64,000 bases of DNA from the NCBI GenBank assembly GCA_019636275.1, contig JAHBXY010000017.1, forward strand, positions 1-64,000, in the 5' to 3' direction. The notes under the pieces are model-generated. The model saw only the letters and a program-made list of their open reading frames with translations, did not search any database and was not told the DNA's origin. The DNA comes from Planctomycetota bacterium (GTDB taxonomy: Bacteria; Planctomycetota; J058). The position numbers were made by a program, and so were the translations under genes. Shown in pieces: positions 44,386 to 53,833 of this stretch (positions are counted from its first letter, which is position 1; each line of letters begins with the position of its first letter).

Positions 44386-46937
44386 GCGTCGCCGCCCCGC
44401 GGCGGCTTGCCGCCCCCGCGCGCGGGGCGCCCGCCGGCGCCGCTGGACCCGAGGAGCCCCACGACCTCGGCCGCCGTCTCGGCCTGCTCGGCCGTGGCCG
44501 TCCCCACCTGCTCGAGGACGCGCGTGACCTCCTCGACCCCCGCCGCGACGTCCTGGGCGCCGCGGACGTGCGCGGCGACGAGCCCGCCCAGCTCGCGGCC
44601 GCGCCCGGCCAGCCCGGCGACGGCCGTCCTGACCTCCAGGGTGGTCCGCGCCTGCTCGGCGGCCCCGGCGGCGACGCGCGAGAGGGAGGCCGTCTGGCGC
44701 TGGGCGCCCGCCGCCAGCTCGGTCACGGCCTGGGCCTGCTCGGCCAGCGCGCGGGCCGTGCCGCGCGCGGAGCGGCGCACGTCGTCGCCCTCCCTCGTGA
44801 GCGTGCCCATGGCCGTCGTCTGCTCGGCCGTGGCCCGGGCCACCTCGGCGGCCAGGCGCGCCACCTCGCGCGAGGCGCCCTCGATCTCGCGCGCCGCCCG
44901 GGCCTGCTCGCTCACGGCGCGGGCGGTGAGCGCCGCCTCCTTGCGCGCGCCGTCGACCGCGCGCGCGACCTCGGCCGCGCCCCGCGCCTGCTCGGCCAGG
45001 CCCTGGATCGTGCGCTGCGTGCTGCCGGCGACCTCCTGCGCCACGGCCGCCACGCCCGCGAGCGTCCGCGACTGCTCGGTCGTCGCCGCGGTCGTCTGCT
45101 GGGTGAGCGCGCGCATGCGGGCCGCCGCGCGCGCCAGCTCGCCCGCGCCGCCGGCCTGCTCGGTGGCCGCGCGCGCGACGCGCTCGACCGTGGCCTTGAC
45201 CTGCCCGTTGGCGCGCACGACGTCGCGGACCGCCCGGGCCTGCTGGACGGCCGCCTCCTTCGTCTGCTGCGACATGCGCCGCACGTCGACCGAGCCCTGC
45301 GACAGGCCCTGCATGGCCCGCGTCTGCTCGGCCGCGGCGCGCGCGATCGAGCGGCCCTCCTCGCCCAGCCGCGTCGTCGCCTGGACGACCGTCTGGGCGG
45401 CCTGGGCCTGCTCGAGGGCCGCCTGCTCGACCTCGCGCACCGCGCCGCCGAGCTCCTCGACCCCGCCGAGGACGGTGCCGAGGCCCCGCTCCGCCTCCTC
45501 GGCCAGGCGGCCGCCCTCCTCGGCGACCTTCACCCCGTCGGCCGCGGCGCCGACGGCCTCGCGCGCCGTGCCCTGGAGCCCGCGCACGATCTTGCCGATG
45601 TCGGCGCTCGCGGCGGCGGCGCGGTCGGCCAGGGCGCGGATCTCCTCGGCCACGACGGCGAAGCCGCGCCCGTGCTCGCCGGCGCGCGCCGCCTCGATGC
45701 TGGCGTTGAGCGAGAGGAGGTTCGTGCGGTCGGCGAGCAGGTTGATCGTCTGGACGATGTCGCCGATCTCCTCCGCCCTGCGCCCCATCTCGCGGATGAC
45801 CCCCGACGAGTCGACGATCGCCTGGCGGACCTTGCCCAGCCCCGCGATCGAGCGCCGCACGGTGGCGCCGCCCTCGCGGGCGGCCGTCTGCACGCGGTCT
45901 GCCGTCTGGCGGGCGCCGGTCACGACGGTCGTGATGCGCCGCGTCGAGGCCTCGAGCTGCCCCGCGGCGCTGGCCGCGCTCGTGGCGAGGGTCCCCACCT
46001 GCTCGGCGCTCTGGGCCACGGTCTGCGACGACCGCGCCACCTGCTCGGTGGCGCTCGCGTTCGTGTCGATGACGGCGGCGCTCTTGTCGGCCGTGGCCGC
46101 CACCTGCTCGACCGAGGCCGCCAGCTCGCTCAGCGTGCTGGCGGTCGCGGCCGAGGCCCCCTCGAGCTCCTTGGCCTGCTCGGCGAGCGCCGTGGCGGTG
46201 CGGGAGGACTGCTCGGCGGTGGCGGCGGTCTCCTCCACCGCGCTGGCCATCTCGGCCGCGTCGCGGCTCACGCGGTCGAGCGCCGCGGTCACGCCGCCCA
46301 CGGCCGCGGCCACCTCGCCGATCTGTCCGGAGACGCCCTGCGCGTCGCCCGCCAGGCGGCCCAGGCCGGCGGACATCTGCTCGATCGTCGCCGCGATCTC
46401 CTGCATGGCCGAGGCGTTCGACTCGCCGCGCGCGGTCACGTCGCCGACGCTCGCCGTCGTCTCGGCGGCGGCCGCGACGAGCTGCTCGGCCGAGGCGGCC
46501 AGGTCGTTGGCGTTGCCGGCCACGCCCTTCACCGAGCGGGCGACCTCCTCGAGCGTGGCGGCGGTGGTCTCGGCCGAGGCGGCGAGCGCCTCGGTGCTCG
46601 CGCGCACGCCGTCGACCGACGCGGCCATCTCGGTCAGCCCCGAGGCCGTGGCCTCGAGCGACTCGAGCGCGCCGCGCGCGTCGCCGCTCAGCCGCTCCTG
46701 CGAGCGGCCGACCCCCTCGAGCGCGGCGGCGGCCTCGTCGGCCGCGGCGCCGAGCCCCTCGGCGAGCCCGCGCAGCCTGTCCCCGGTCGCGGCCTGCTCG
46801 CCGCTGCGGGCGGCCAGCCGGTCGGCGAGCGGCTCGGCGTCCTGCGCCCGCGTGGCGGCCTGCTGCAGCGCGCGCGAGATGGCCTGCGTGCGCGTGAGGG
46901 CGTCGTCGCCGCCGGTGGACCTACCGTTCCTCGCCAC
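44382..46937 (-). CDS. Very long cytoplasmic methyl-accepting chemotaxis protein without ligand domain
   Basis: 851 residues. The highly conserved signalling tip ([32 protein letters not shown]) lies near the middle (~residue 400-440), with long coiled coils of about 400 residues on both sides rich in Ala, Glu, Thr and Gln. No transmembrane segment, no PAS or GAF domain and no CheR-docking pentapeptide can be seen, so it is a soluble receptor, like FrzCD-type proteins. The methylation helices are likely the long E/Q-rich heptads. The GTG at 46937 lies 17 bases inside the end of cheW, an unusually deep overlap. Confidence 0.9.
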   Translation of the reverse strand: MARNGRSTGGDDALTRTQAISRALQQAATRAQDAEPLADRLAARSGEQAATGDRLRGLAEGLGAAADEAAAALEGVGRSQERLSGDARGALESLEATASGLTEMAASVDGVRASTEALAASAETTAATLEEVARSVKGVAGNANDLAASAEQLVAAAAETTASVGDVTARGESNASAMQEIAATIEQMSAGLGRLAGDAQGVSGQIGEVAAAVGGVTAALDRVSRDAAEMASAVEETAATAEQSSRTATALAEQAKELEGASAATASTLSELAASVEQVAATADKSAAVIDTNASATEQVARSSQTVAQSAEQVGTLATSAASAAGQLEASTRRITTVVTGARQTADRVQTAAREGGATVRRSIAGLGKVRQAIVDSSGVIREMGRRAEEIGDIVQTINLLADRTNLLSLNASIEAARAGEHGRGFAVVAEEIRALADRAAAASADIGKIVRGLQGTAREAVGAAADGVKVAEEGGRLAEEAERGLGTVLGGVEELGGAVREVEQAALEQAQAAQTVVQATTRLGEEGRSIARAAAEQTRAMQGLSQGSVDVRRMSQQTKEAAVQQARAVRDVVRANGQVKATVERVARAATEQAGGAGELARAAARMRALTQQTTAATTEQSRTLAGVAAVAQEVAGSTQRTIQGLAEQARGAAEVARAVDGARKEAALTARAVSEQARAAREIEGASREVARLAAEVARATAEQTTAMGTLTREGDDVRRSARGTARALAEQAQAVTELAAGAQRQTASLSRVAAGAAEQARTTLEVRTAVAGLAGRGRELGGLVAAHVRGAQDVAAGVEEVTRVLEQVGTATAEQAETAAEVVGLLGSSGAGGRPARGGGKPPRGGDA

Positions 46938-47364
46938 GAAGGGCCTCCTCGCCCACGACGCGGGCGGTGTCGAGCAGCATGAGCAGGCGCCGGTCGGCGC
47001 GCGCGATGGAGCGGACGAAGCCGGCCGCGCCCCGGGCGACCACCTCGGGCGGCGCCTCGAGCTGGTCGTCGCTCAGGGTCAGGACCTCGCGGGCGCGGTC
47101 GGCGAGCAGGCCGACGGTGCGCTCGCCGACGCGGACGACGATCACGCGGGTGTCGAGCGTCGACGCCGCCGGGGGCAGGCCGAAGCGCGCGCGGAGGTCC
47201 ACGACGGGGACCACCTGCCGGCGCGTCTGGATCATGCCGGCGACCCACGGGGCGGCGCCGGGCACGCGCGTCGCGCCCGAGAACGCCTCCATGTGCAGCA
47301 CCTCGGCGGCGGGGAGGGCGTACTCGACCTCGTCCACGGCGAAGACGACGTGCAGGGCGGTCAC
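46921..47364 (-). CDS. cheW: Chemotaxis adaptor CheW
   Basis: 147 residues, a complete CheW domain: [38 protein letters not shown] (conserved VPGAP-WVAGVI), [29 protein letters not shown] and the C-terminal [15 protein letters not shown]. It bridges CheA and the receptor. GTG at 47364 overlaps the CheA stop (GTGA). Ends in GEER; the mcp start is inside its last codons. Confidence 0.94.
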   Translation of the reverse strand: MTALHVVFAVDEVEYALPAAEVLHMEAFSGATRVPGAAPWVAGMIQTRRQVVPVVDLRARFGLPPAASTLDTRVIVVRVGERTVGLLADRAREVLTLSDDQLEAPPEVVARGAAGFVRSIARADRRLLMLLDTARVVGEEALRGEER

Positions 47365-49361
47365 GCGGCCTCCCCGGCCGTCGCCGCCGCGGAGAGCGCC
47401 ACGAGGTCGAGCACGAGCGTGGGCAGGCCATCGCCGAGGTCGGTCGTGCCGGCGACCCCGCGCACGCGCACGAGCGGGTCCTCGAGCGGGCGCAGGACGA
47501 CCTCCTGCTGGCCGAGCATGCGGTCGACGGCGAAGGCGAACGGCGCCCCGCCGCGGCGCACGACGAGCGCCTTGCCCCCCGGGCCGGGCTCGAAGCCGAA
47601 GACCTGCGCCAGGGGCACGAGCGGCACGACCTCGCCGCGGCGCTCGAGCAGCCGGGCGCCTCCGCCCGGCGTGGCCACGAGGCGGGCCGGGTCGACGGCG
47701 AGGATCTCCTCGACCACGGCCACGGGCACGACGAAGGGCTGCCCGGCGCACTCGAAGGTGAACGCGTCGAGGATCGAGATCGACAGCGGCACGCGCAGGG
47801 TGAACGTCGTCCCGGCGCCCGGGCGGGTGGCGAGGCGCACCTCGCCGCCGAGCCCCTGGACGATCCGCCGCACGATGTCCATCCCCATGCCGCGGCCGCT
47901 GGTCTCGGTGGCGGCGTCGTGCGTGGAGAGCCCGGCGCGGCAGAGGAGGTCGAGGAGGGCGTCGGGGTCCTGCGGGACCGGCGCGCCGGCGCGGCGGGCG
48001 AGGGCGGCCGCGTCGACGCCGCGGCCGTCGTCCGTGACGTCGAGCTCGAGGAAGCCGTCGGTCCGCCGGTGGCAGGTGACGCGGAGGAGGCCCTCGGGCG
48101 GCTTGCCCGCGGCGCGCCGCTCCTCGGCGGGCTCGAGGGCGTGGTCGACGGCGTTGCGCACGAGGTGCACGATCGCCGGGAAGATCCGCTCGGCGACGGC
48201 CTTGTCGAGCTCAGCGCGGCCCGCGTCGACCTCGAGGCGCACCGCCTTGCCCGTCCGCTGGCCCAGGCCGCGCACGAGCAGCGGCACGCGCTCGAGCAGC
48301 TCGCCCACGCTCACCAGCCGGGCGCGCATGATCGACGCGCGCAGGTCGCGGAGCTGCCGCGACGTCTCCTGGATGATCGTCTGCAGCTCGCGCACGTCGG
48401 CGCCGCGCTCGCGCAGCGCGGCCGCCGCGCGCACGAGGCGGAAGCGCGTGACGACGAGGTCCGAGAGGCGCTCGAGCGCGTCGTCGAGGCGGGCCACGTC
48501 GACGCGCACGTAGCTGCCGCGCGCGCGCCCCGGCGCGGGCTCCTCGTCGTCGATGTCGTCGACCACGGGCGGCGGCGCCGGCGGCGCCGGCGCGCCCGGG
48601 GCCACGAGCGTCTGGATGCGACCAGGGTCCGCCTCGGCGGCGGCCGCCAGCTCGGCGTCGCTGGCGCCCGTGACCAGGAGCAGCACGAACGCCAGCCCGC
48701 CCGGCGCCGCCGCGCCGGCGGGGACCGCTCGGGGCAGGACGCGCACGAGGTCGCCCAGGCGCCCGAGCGCCTCGCGGACGCTCGTGATCGTCACCCCCCG
48801 CGCGGCGCGCTCGGGGGCGGGGACGAACTCGAGGCGCACGGCGCGCCGCGCGGTCGCGGAGGCCTGGGCGAGCTGCCCGACCTCGGCCGCGGTGAGCTTC
48901 GACAGGAGCTCGGGCTCGAGCGGCAGGGCCGCGGGGGCCGGCGCGGGCGCCGCCGTCGCGCCGGCCTGCAGGTCGGCGAGCGCGGCCACGAGCGACGGCG
49001 GCGCGGCCGGCACGACCTGCCGGTCGGCGACGGCGCGCACGCGCGGCTCGATCGCCCGCAGCCCGGTGAGGAGCGTGTCGATCGCCTCGAGCGAGAGCGG
49101 CCGCCCCGAGCGGTCGGCCTCGCGCAGGGCGCCCTCCATCTCGTGGGCCAGGGCGACGACGGGCTCGACGTCGACCATGGCCGAGAGGCCCTTGAGCGTG
49201 TGCAGGGCGCGGAACAGCTCGCGCACGAGCCGCCCCTGCCCCTCGCCGCGGCGGGCCGCGGCCTCGAGCGCGAGCAGGTTCGAGGTCGCCCCGCGCAAGA
49301 GCTCGTCGGCCTCGGCGAGGAAGCCGGCGAGGAACTCCTCCCGATCGAGGCGGCCGGTCAC
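47361..49361 (-). CDS. cheA: Chemotaxis histidine kinase CheA
   Basis: 666 residues. P1 HPt domain with phospho-His H54 in FRALHTLKGLSAMVD. A long Pro/Ala linker (~120-270) replaces an obvious P2. P3 dimerisation region (~275-345: VRVDVARLDDALERLSDLV). P4 ATPase with VHLVRNAVDHALE (N box), LDVTDDGRGVD (G1) and ETSGRGMGMDIVRRIV (G2). P5 CheW-like C terminus (~540-660: QPFVVPVAVVEEILAV). It autophosphorylates and passes phosphate to CheY, CheB and possibly other receivers. GTG start overlaps the cheY stop. Confidence 0.95.
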   Translation of the reverse strand: MTGRLDREEFLAGFLAEADELLRGATSNLLALEAAARRGEGQGRLVRELFRALHTLKGLSAMVDVEPVVALAHEMEGALREADRSGRPLSLEAIDTLLTGLRAIEPRVRAVADRQVVPAAPPSLVAALADLQAGATAAPAPAPAALPLEPELLSKLTAAEVGQLAQASATARRAVRLEFVPAPERAARGVTITSVREALGRLGDLVRVLPRAVPAGAAAPGGLAFVLLLVTGASDAELAAAAEADPGRIQTLVAPGAPAPPAPPPVVDDIDDEEPAPGRARGSYVRVDVARLDDALERLSDLVVTRFRLVRAAAALRERGADVRELQTIIQETSRQLRDLRASIMRARLVSVGELLERVPLLVRGLGQRTGKAVRLEVDAGRAELDKAVAERIFPAIVHLVRNAVDHALEPAEERRAAGKPPEGLLRVTCHRRTDGFLELDVTDDGRGVDAAALARRAGAPVPQDPDALLDLLCRAGLSTHDAATETSGRGMGMDIVRRIVQGLGGEVRLATRPGAGTTFTLRVPLSISILDAFTFECAGQPFVVPVAVVEEILAVDPARLVATPGGGARLLERRGEVVPLVPLAQVFGFEPGPGGKALVVRRGGAPFAFAVDRMLGQQEVVLRPLEDPLVRVRGVAGTTDLGDGLPTLVLDLVALSAAATAGEAA

Positions 49362-49744
49362 GCCGGGTCACCCGACCGGTCGAGCGCGAGCAGGGCGCGC
49401 ACCTCCGCCAGCAGGCCCTCGGGCGAGAACGGCTTGGTCATGAAGCGGGTCGCGCCGGCGGCCAGGGCGCGGGCGCGCGAGTCCTCGTCGCCGCGGGTGG
49501 TGATGACGATGATCGGCAGGTCCTTGAGGCGCTCGTGCCCGCGCACGAACTCGAGCACCTCGATGCCGCCGATGTCCGGCATGTTGAGGTCGAGGAGCAG
49601 GAGGTCGAACGGCCGCAGCGAGAGGCGCTCGATCGCCTCGAGCCCGCTCGCCGCGTGCGTGAACTGCAGGCCCGCCTGCCCACGCAGGCACGCGACGATC
49701 ATCTCGCGCATGACCTTGCTGTCGTCGACGACCAGGAGCTCCAT
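49358..49744 (-). CDS. cheY: CheY-like single-domain response regulator
   Basis: 128 residues, one receiver domain: acidic pair VVDDSKVM (D7, D8), phosphoacceptor D52 in LLLLDLNMPDIGG, Thr in IIVITTRGDE and Lys in FMTKPFSP. It is the first gene of the minus-strand chemosensory operon (cheY-cheA-cheW-mcp-HEAT-cheR-cheB); a 145-bp divergent region separates it from the sensor-kinase genes at 49890. Output (motor or otherwise) unknown; no flagellar or pilus gene is in the window. Confidence 0.93.
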   Translation of the reverse strand: MELLVVDDSKVMREMIVACLRGQAGLQFTHAASGLEAIERLSLRPFDLLLLDLNMPDIGGIEVLEFVRGHERLKDLPIIVITTRGDEDSRARALAAGATRFMTKPFSPEGLLAEVRALLALDRSGDPA

Positions 49745-49844
49745 CGGTTCTCCGCTTGCGTATCGCGTAGCCTGTCCCGGGTGCGGTCGGCGGGCGAGGT
49801 GCGTTCCGGCGCCGTAACGTCCTCCGGGGCGGGTCCGAAGGGAG

Positions 49845-49876
49845 ACCCCCCGTGTCGGCCGTGCGGAATGGGGGGT
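49845..49876. promoter_or_regulatory. Inverted repeat in the divergent chemosensory promoter region
   Basis: ACCCCCC (49845-49851) and GGGGGGT (49870-49876) pair across an 18-nt spacer, ending 13 bases before the GTG of the sensor-kinase gene. G+C-rich arms next to a start codon could form an mRNA hairpin that masks the ribosome site, or an operator half-site pair between two divergent operons. Confidence 0.4.
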
Positions 49877-49889
49877 ATACCGGCCAGCG

Positions 49890-51308
49890 GTGAGCAACAA
49901 CGTGACCGACCCCCGCACGGTGTGGATCGTCGACGACAGCCCGGCCGACGCCGAGCGGGTCCGGCGCGCGCTCGAGGCCGAGCACGACCTGCGCGTGTTC
50001 ACCGACGGCTCGGACGCCCTGGAGCGGCTGTCCCACGGCGACGTGCCGGACGTGATGATCCTCGACTGGGTCATGCCTGGCGTGTCGGGGATCGACGTGT
50101 GCCAGTTCGTGCGCGCAGGTGGCCCACGCCTGCGGGAGCTCGGCCTCCTGCTGCTCACGGCCCGGGCCGAGACGCAGCAGGTCGTCGAGGGGCTGGCGGC
50201 CGGGGCGAACGACTTCGTCGCCAAGCCGTTTCACGGCGACGAGCTGCGCGCGCGCGTCGGGGCGCTGCTGCGCTCGAAGGCCCTGCGCGAGCGGGCCGAG
50301 GCGGCCGAGGCGCTCGCGGCGACGCTCGTCCACCGCGCCCCGGACCCGATCCTGGCCGTCGACGCGGCCGGGGTCGTGACCTTCCAGAACGACGAGGCGC
50401 GCGCGGCGCTGGGCGAGGTCGTCGGGCGGCCGATCGCCGAGGTCCTGCCCGACCTGCCGCGTGATAACATCAACGTGGGCCCCGGGGAGAGCCTCTTCCC
50501 GCTCCCCGACGTCCGCCTGGGGGATCGCCTCTTCGCGCCGGCCCTGCGCTCGGCGCCGGTGGCCGACGCGGTGAGCACGACGGTCATCCTGCGAGACGTG
50601 ACGGAGACGCGGCGCGCGCACGCGCGCCGCCTCGACTTCTACTCGATCATGGCCCACGACCTGCGCACGCCGCTGACGTCCACGCTCCTGCGCACGGACA
50701 TGATCCTGCGCGGCAAGTACGGCGTCCTCGCGCCGCGGCTGGTCGAGCAGGTGCGCAAGGTCGATGTGTCGCTCCGGTCGCTCGTCGCGATCATCAACGA
50801 CTTCCTCGACCTGGCGCGCCTGCAGGGCGTCCCCTACCTGCTCGAGCGCGAGGACCTCGACCTGGCCGCCGTCGTCGACGAGGTGATGGACGGCTTCACC
50901 CCGCTCCTCGACCTGCACCGGCTCACCTGGACGCCGGTGCGCGCCGGCGGGCCGGCGTTGGTCCGCGGCGACCGCCGCCGCCTTGCGCAGGCCGTGACCA
51001 ACCTCGTGGCCAACGCGATCAAGTTCACGCCCGCGACCGGCACGGTCACGACGCGCGTGACCGCCGGCGCCGACGGGGTCGAGGTCGCCGTCGAGGACAC
51101 CGGGCGCGGGATCGCGCCCGAGGCGCTGGCGACGGTCTTCGATCGCTTCGTGCGCGAGGTCGACCCCGCGCACCCCGTGGCCGGGTCGGGGCTGGGCCTC
51201 ATGATCGTGCGGGAGGTCGTGCAGGCCCACGGCGGGGTCGTCGGCGCCGACAGCACCCCCGGGGCGGGCAGCCGCTTCTGGTTCCGCCTCCCCGGGCGGC
51301 GCTCATGA
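49890..51308 (+). CDS. Hybrid sensor: receiver - PAS - histidine kinase
   Basis: 472 residues, soluble. Receiver domain ~10-130 with D59 (VMILDWVMPGVSG) and KPF. A PAS-like domain (~150-245: LVHRAPDPILAVDAAGVVTF) links to the HisKA box YSIMAHDLRTPLTS (phospho-His H256). The ATPase has NLVANAIKFTP, VEDTGRGIA and GSGLGLMIV. The kinase lies C-terminal to a receiver, so it can be controlled by CheA-type phosphotransfer or pass phosphate to its neighbour. The stop overlaps the next gene (ATGA). GTG at 49890; divergent from cheY. Confidence 0.9.
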   Translation: MSNNVTDPRTVWIVDDSPADAERVRRALEAEHDLRVFTDGSDALERLSHGDVPDVMILDWVMPGVSGIDVCQFVRAGGPRLRELGLLLLTARAETQQVVEGLAAGANDFVAKPFHGDELRARVGALLRSKALRERAEAAEALAATLVHRAPDPILAVDAAGVVTFQNDEARAALGEVVGRPIAEVLPDLPRDNINVGPGESLFPLPDVRLGDRLFAPALRSAPVADAVSTTVILRDVTETRRAHARRLDFYSIMAHDLRTPLTSTLLRTDMILRGKYGVLAPRLVEQVRKVDVSLRSLVAIINDFLDLARLQGVPYLLEREDLDLAAVVDEVMDGFTPLLDLHRLTWTPVRAGGPALVRGDRRRLAQAVTNLVANAIKFTPATGTVTTRVTAGADGVEVAVEDTGRGIAPEALATVFDRFVREVDPAHPVAGSGLGLMIVREVVQAHGGVVGADSTPGAGSRFWFRLPGRRS

Positions 51309-53797
51309 GCCCGCCCGACCTGCTCATCGTCGAGGACAGCGCCGCCACGCGCCGCTTCTACGCGGAGGCCGTGCGCCGCGAGGGGTTCTCGGCGCGCGAG
51401 GCGGGGACCATGGCGGAGGCGGTCGCGGCGACGGGCGAGCGCGTGCCCGACGTGATCCTGCTCGACCTGGTCCTGCCCGACGGGAACGGCGCGGAGGCGG
51501 CCGGGCGCCTGCGGGCGGTGCCCGGCATGCGGGAGGTGCCGATCATCGCGATCACCGGCTGGTACCCGGTCCTCGAGGACCCCGCCCAGTTCCCGGCCGG
51601 CGTCGACGCGTTCCTGGTCAAGCCGGTGAGCGCGGAGCACCTCATGGAGGTCCTGCGCGCCCACCTCCCGCCGGCGCCCGGCGTGGCGTCGCCGTGCCGG
51701 GGCAGCGGCCTCGTGCTCCTCGTCGAGGGCGACCCCGTGCAGCGGCGCCTGGGCGAGCAGCACCTGCGCCACGCGGGGTTCGAGGTCGTCTGCGAGGGCG
51801 GCGGCGCCGCCGCCCTGGCGACCGCGCGGCGGCGCCCGCCCGCGCTGGTCGTGGCGCACGTCGCGGCGGCGGGGGCCGACGGGTTCGAGCTGTGCCTGGG
51901 CATCCGGCTCGACCCGGCGCTCGCGGCCGTGCCCGTGATCCTGCTCACGCCGGTGGCCGACGGGGCGGACGCCGAGGCCGCGCGGCAGGTGGGGGCGTCG
52001 GCGCTCGTCGTGCGCGGCGGCGGCTTCCCGCGGCTCGTCACCGAGGCGTGCGAGCTGACGGCGCGCGGGTGGACGCCGACACCGGTCGAGACCACGGTCG
52101 AGGCGGTGCGCGAGGAGCGCGAGCGGCGCCTGCTGCGGCAGCTCGACCGGCAGGTGACGATCAACGCGGCCCTGGCCCAGCGCTGCCGCAACCAGGCGCG
52201 GCAGCTCGTCATGCTCGATGTCGTGGCCGAGACCCTGGCCCGGGCCGCCGACGTCGACGCGGCGCTGCGCCAGCTGCTCTCGCGCAGCCTGGAGGCCAGC
52301 GGCGTGTCCAAGGGCGCGGTCTTCCGCGTGGACGCCGAGGGCCGCCTGGCGCTCACGGAGCGCGTGGGCTTCCAGCCCGCGCAGGAGGAGGACCTGCTCG
52401 AGGCCTTCGGCCGGCGCGACCTGCTCGAGGCCGTCGTCAGCGAGGAGCGGGCCCTGGTCCTGGCGCCCGACGGCGGCCGCGCGGCCGACGAGCTGCTCGC
52501 GCGCGCCGGCGTGACGTCGGCCCTGCTCGTGCCGCTGGTCGGGGGCGGGCTGCGCCTGGGCGTGCTCTTCCTCGGCTCCGACCTCGCCGACATCACGCGG
52601 CAGGACCTGCTGGCGTTCGGGCGGGCGCTCGGCGCCTACATGGGCCAGGCGCTGGCGCTGGCGGCCACCTTCGCGCGCCTGGCCGAGGCGGAGCGGCGCA
52701 ACGAGTTCCTCGGCGTGCTGGCGCACGAGCTGCGCGGCCCGCTCACGCCGATCGTCACCGGCGTCGAGCTCATGCGGCAGCACGAGGCCGACCCGGCGAA
52801 GGTGGCCCGCTACCGCGAGATGATCCGCCGCCAGGCGGGCCACCTGCGGCGCCTCGTCGACGACCTCCTCGACGCCGCCCGGCTGACGCACGGCAAGCTG
52901 CAGCTCACGGTCGAGCGGCTGGACCTGCGCGACCTGTGCCGGGAGGTCGTCGAGGACCGGCGGACGGCCTTCGAGGCGGCCGACGTGACGCTCGCCGTCA
53001 CCCTGTCGGCGACCCCGGTGCTGGTGGCCGGCGACCGCACGCGCCTCGTGCAGGTGCTGGGCAACCTCCTGTCGAACGCGGCGAAGTTCACGCGCGCCGG
53101 CGGCGCCGTCGAGGTCGAGGTGGCCGCGACGGAGGACCGTGGCTTCGTGCGGGTCCGCGACACCGGCGTGGGGATCTCGGCCGAGGTGCTGGAGCGCCTG
53201 TTCCTGCCCTTCTCGCAGGCCGAGCAGTCGCTCGCGCGGAGCGAGGGCGGGCTGGGGCTCGGGCTCACGGTGGTGAAGGGGCTCGTGGAGCTGCACGGCG
53301 GCGACGTCACGGTCACGAGCGAGGGCGAGGGTCGGGGCGCCGAGTTCGTCGTGAGCCTCCCGCTCGCGCACGACGGCGCCGCGCGCGCGGCCAGCGGCCG
53401 GCTCCCCGCGGCGCGGCGGGCGGGCATGCGGGTGCTGATCGTCGAGGACTCGCCGGACGCGGCGGACACGCTCAAGGACCTGCTCGAGCTGTCGGGCTAC
53501 GCGGTGACCGTCGCGCGCACCGGCCGCGCCGGGCTCGAGGTCGCTGCGCGCGACCTGCCCGACGTGGTCGTCTGCGACATCGGGCTGCCGGAGCTCGACG
53601 GCTACGCCCTGGCGGCGGCCCTCCGCGGCGACCCGCGCACCCGCGACGTCGCGCTGCTCGCGCTCTCCGGCTACGGCGACCCCGACCACGTCGACCGCGT
53701 GGCCGCGGCGGGGTTCGACCGCTCCCTGACGAAGCCGGTCAACCCCGACGCGCTCCTGCGCATGCTCGAGGAGCTCGGACGCGCGCCGCGCGGCTGA
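51305..53797 (+). CDS. Hybrid histidine kinase with three receivers, one degenerate
   Basis: 830 residues, soluble. Receiver 1 (1-120) has D54 (VILLDLVLPDGNG) and VKPVS. Receiver 2 (~135-245) is degenerate: His H185 replaces the phosphoacceptor Asp (VVAHVAAAGADGF) and the conserved Lys is lost. A GAF-like domain follows (~300-455), then HisKA FLGVLAHELRGPLTP (H474) and an ATPase (NLLSNAAKFTR, VRDTGVGIS, GGLGLGLTVVKGL). Receiver 3 (~705-826) has D758 (VVVCDIGLPELDG) and TKPVN. Start overlaps the previous gene by four bases, so both kinases are made together and likely form one phosphorelay. Confidence 0.9.
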   Translation: MSPPDLLIVEDSAATRRFYAEAVRREGFSAREAGTMAEAVAATGERVPDVILLDLVLPDGNGAEAAGRLRAVPGMREVPIIAITGWYPVLEDPAQFPAGVDAFLVKPVSAEHLMEVLRAHLPPAPGVASPCRGSGLVLLVEGDPVQRRLGEQHLRHAGFEVVCEGGGAAALATARRRPPALVVAHVAAAGADGFELCLGIRLDPALAAVPVILLTPVADGADAEAARQVGASALVVRGGGFPRLVTEACELTARGWTPTPVETTVEAVREERERRLLRQLDRQVTINAALAQRCRNQARQLVMLDVVAETLARAADVDAALRQLLSRSLEASGVSKGAVFRVDAEGRLALTERVGFQPAQEEDLLEAFGRRDLLEAVVSEERALVLAPDGGRAADELLARAGVTSALLVPLVGGGLRLGVLFLGSDLADITRQDLLAFGRALGAYMGQALALAATFARLAEAERRNEFLGVLAHELRGPLTPIVTGVELMRQHEADPAKVARYREMIRRQAGHLRRLVDDLLDAARLTHGKLQLTVERLDLRDLCREVVEDRRTAFEAADVTLAVTLSATPVLVAGDRTRLVQVLGNLLSNAAKFTRAGGAVEVEVAATEDRGFVRVRDTGVGISAEVLERLFLPFSQAEQSLARSEGGLGLGLTVVKGLVELHGGDVTVTSEGEGRGAEFVVSLPLAHDGAARAASGRLPAARRAGMRVLIVEDSPDAADTLKDLLELSGYAVTVARTGRAGLEVAARDLPDVVVCDIGLPELDGYALAAALRGDPRTRDVALLALSGYGDPDHVDRVAAAGFDRSLTKPVNPDALLRMLEELGRAPRG

Positions 53798-53833
53798 CGG
53801 GCCGGCCTGGGCCGCGCCCCGTCAGCCTCGCGC

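Noticed and set aside
42679..48513. 1944-codon plus-strand open frame across the chemosensory operon
   Set aside because: It is a shadow of mcp, cheA and HEAT genes; its composition is Arg/Ala/Ser low-complexity and has no motif.
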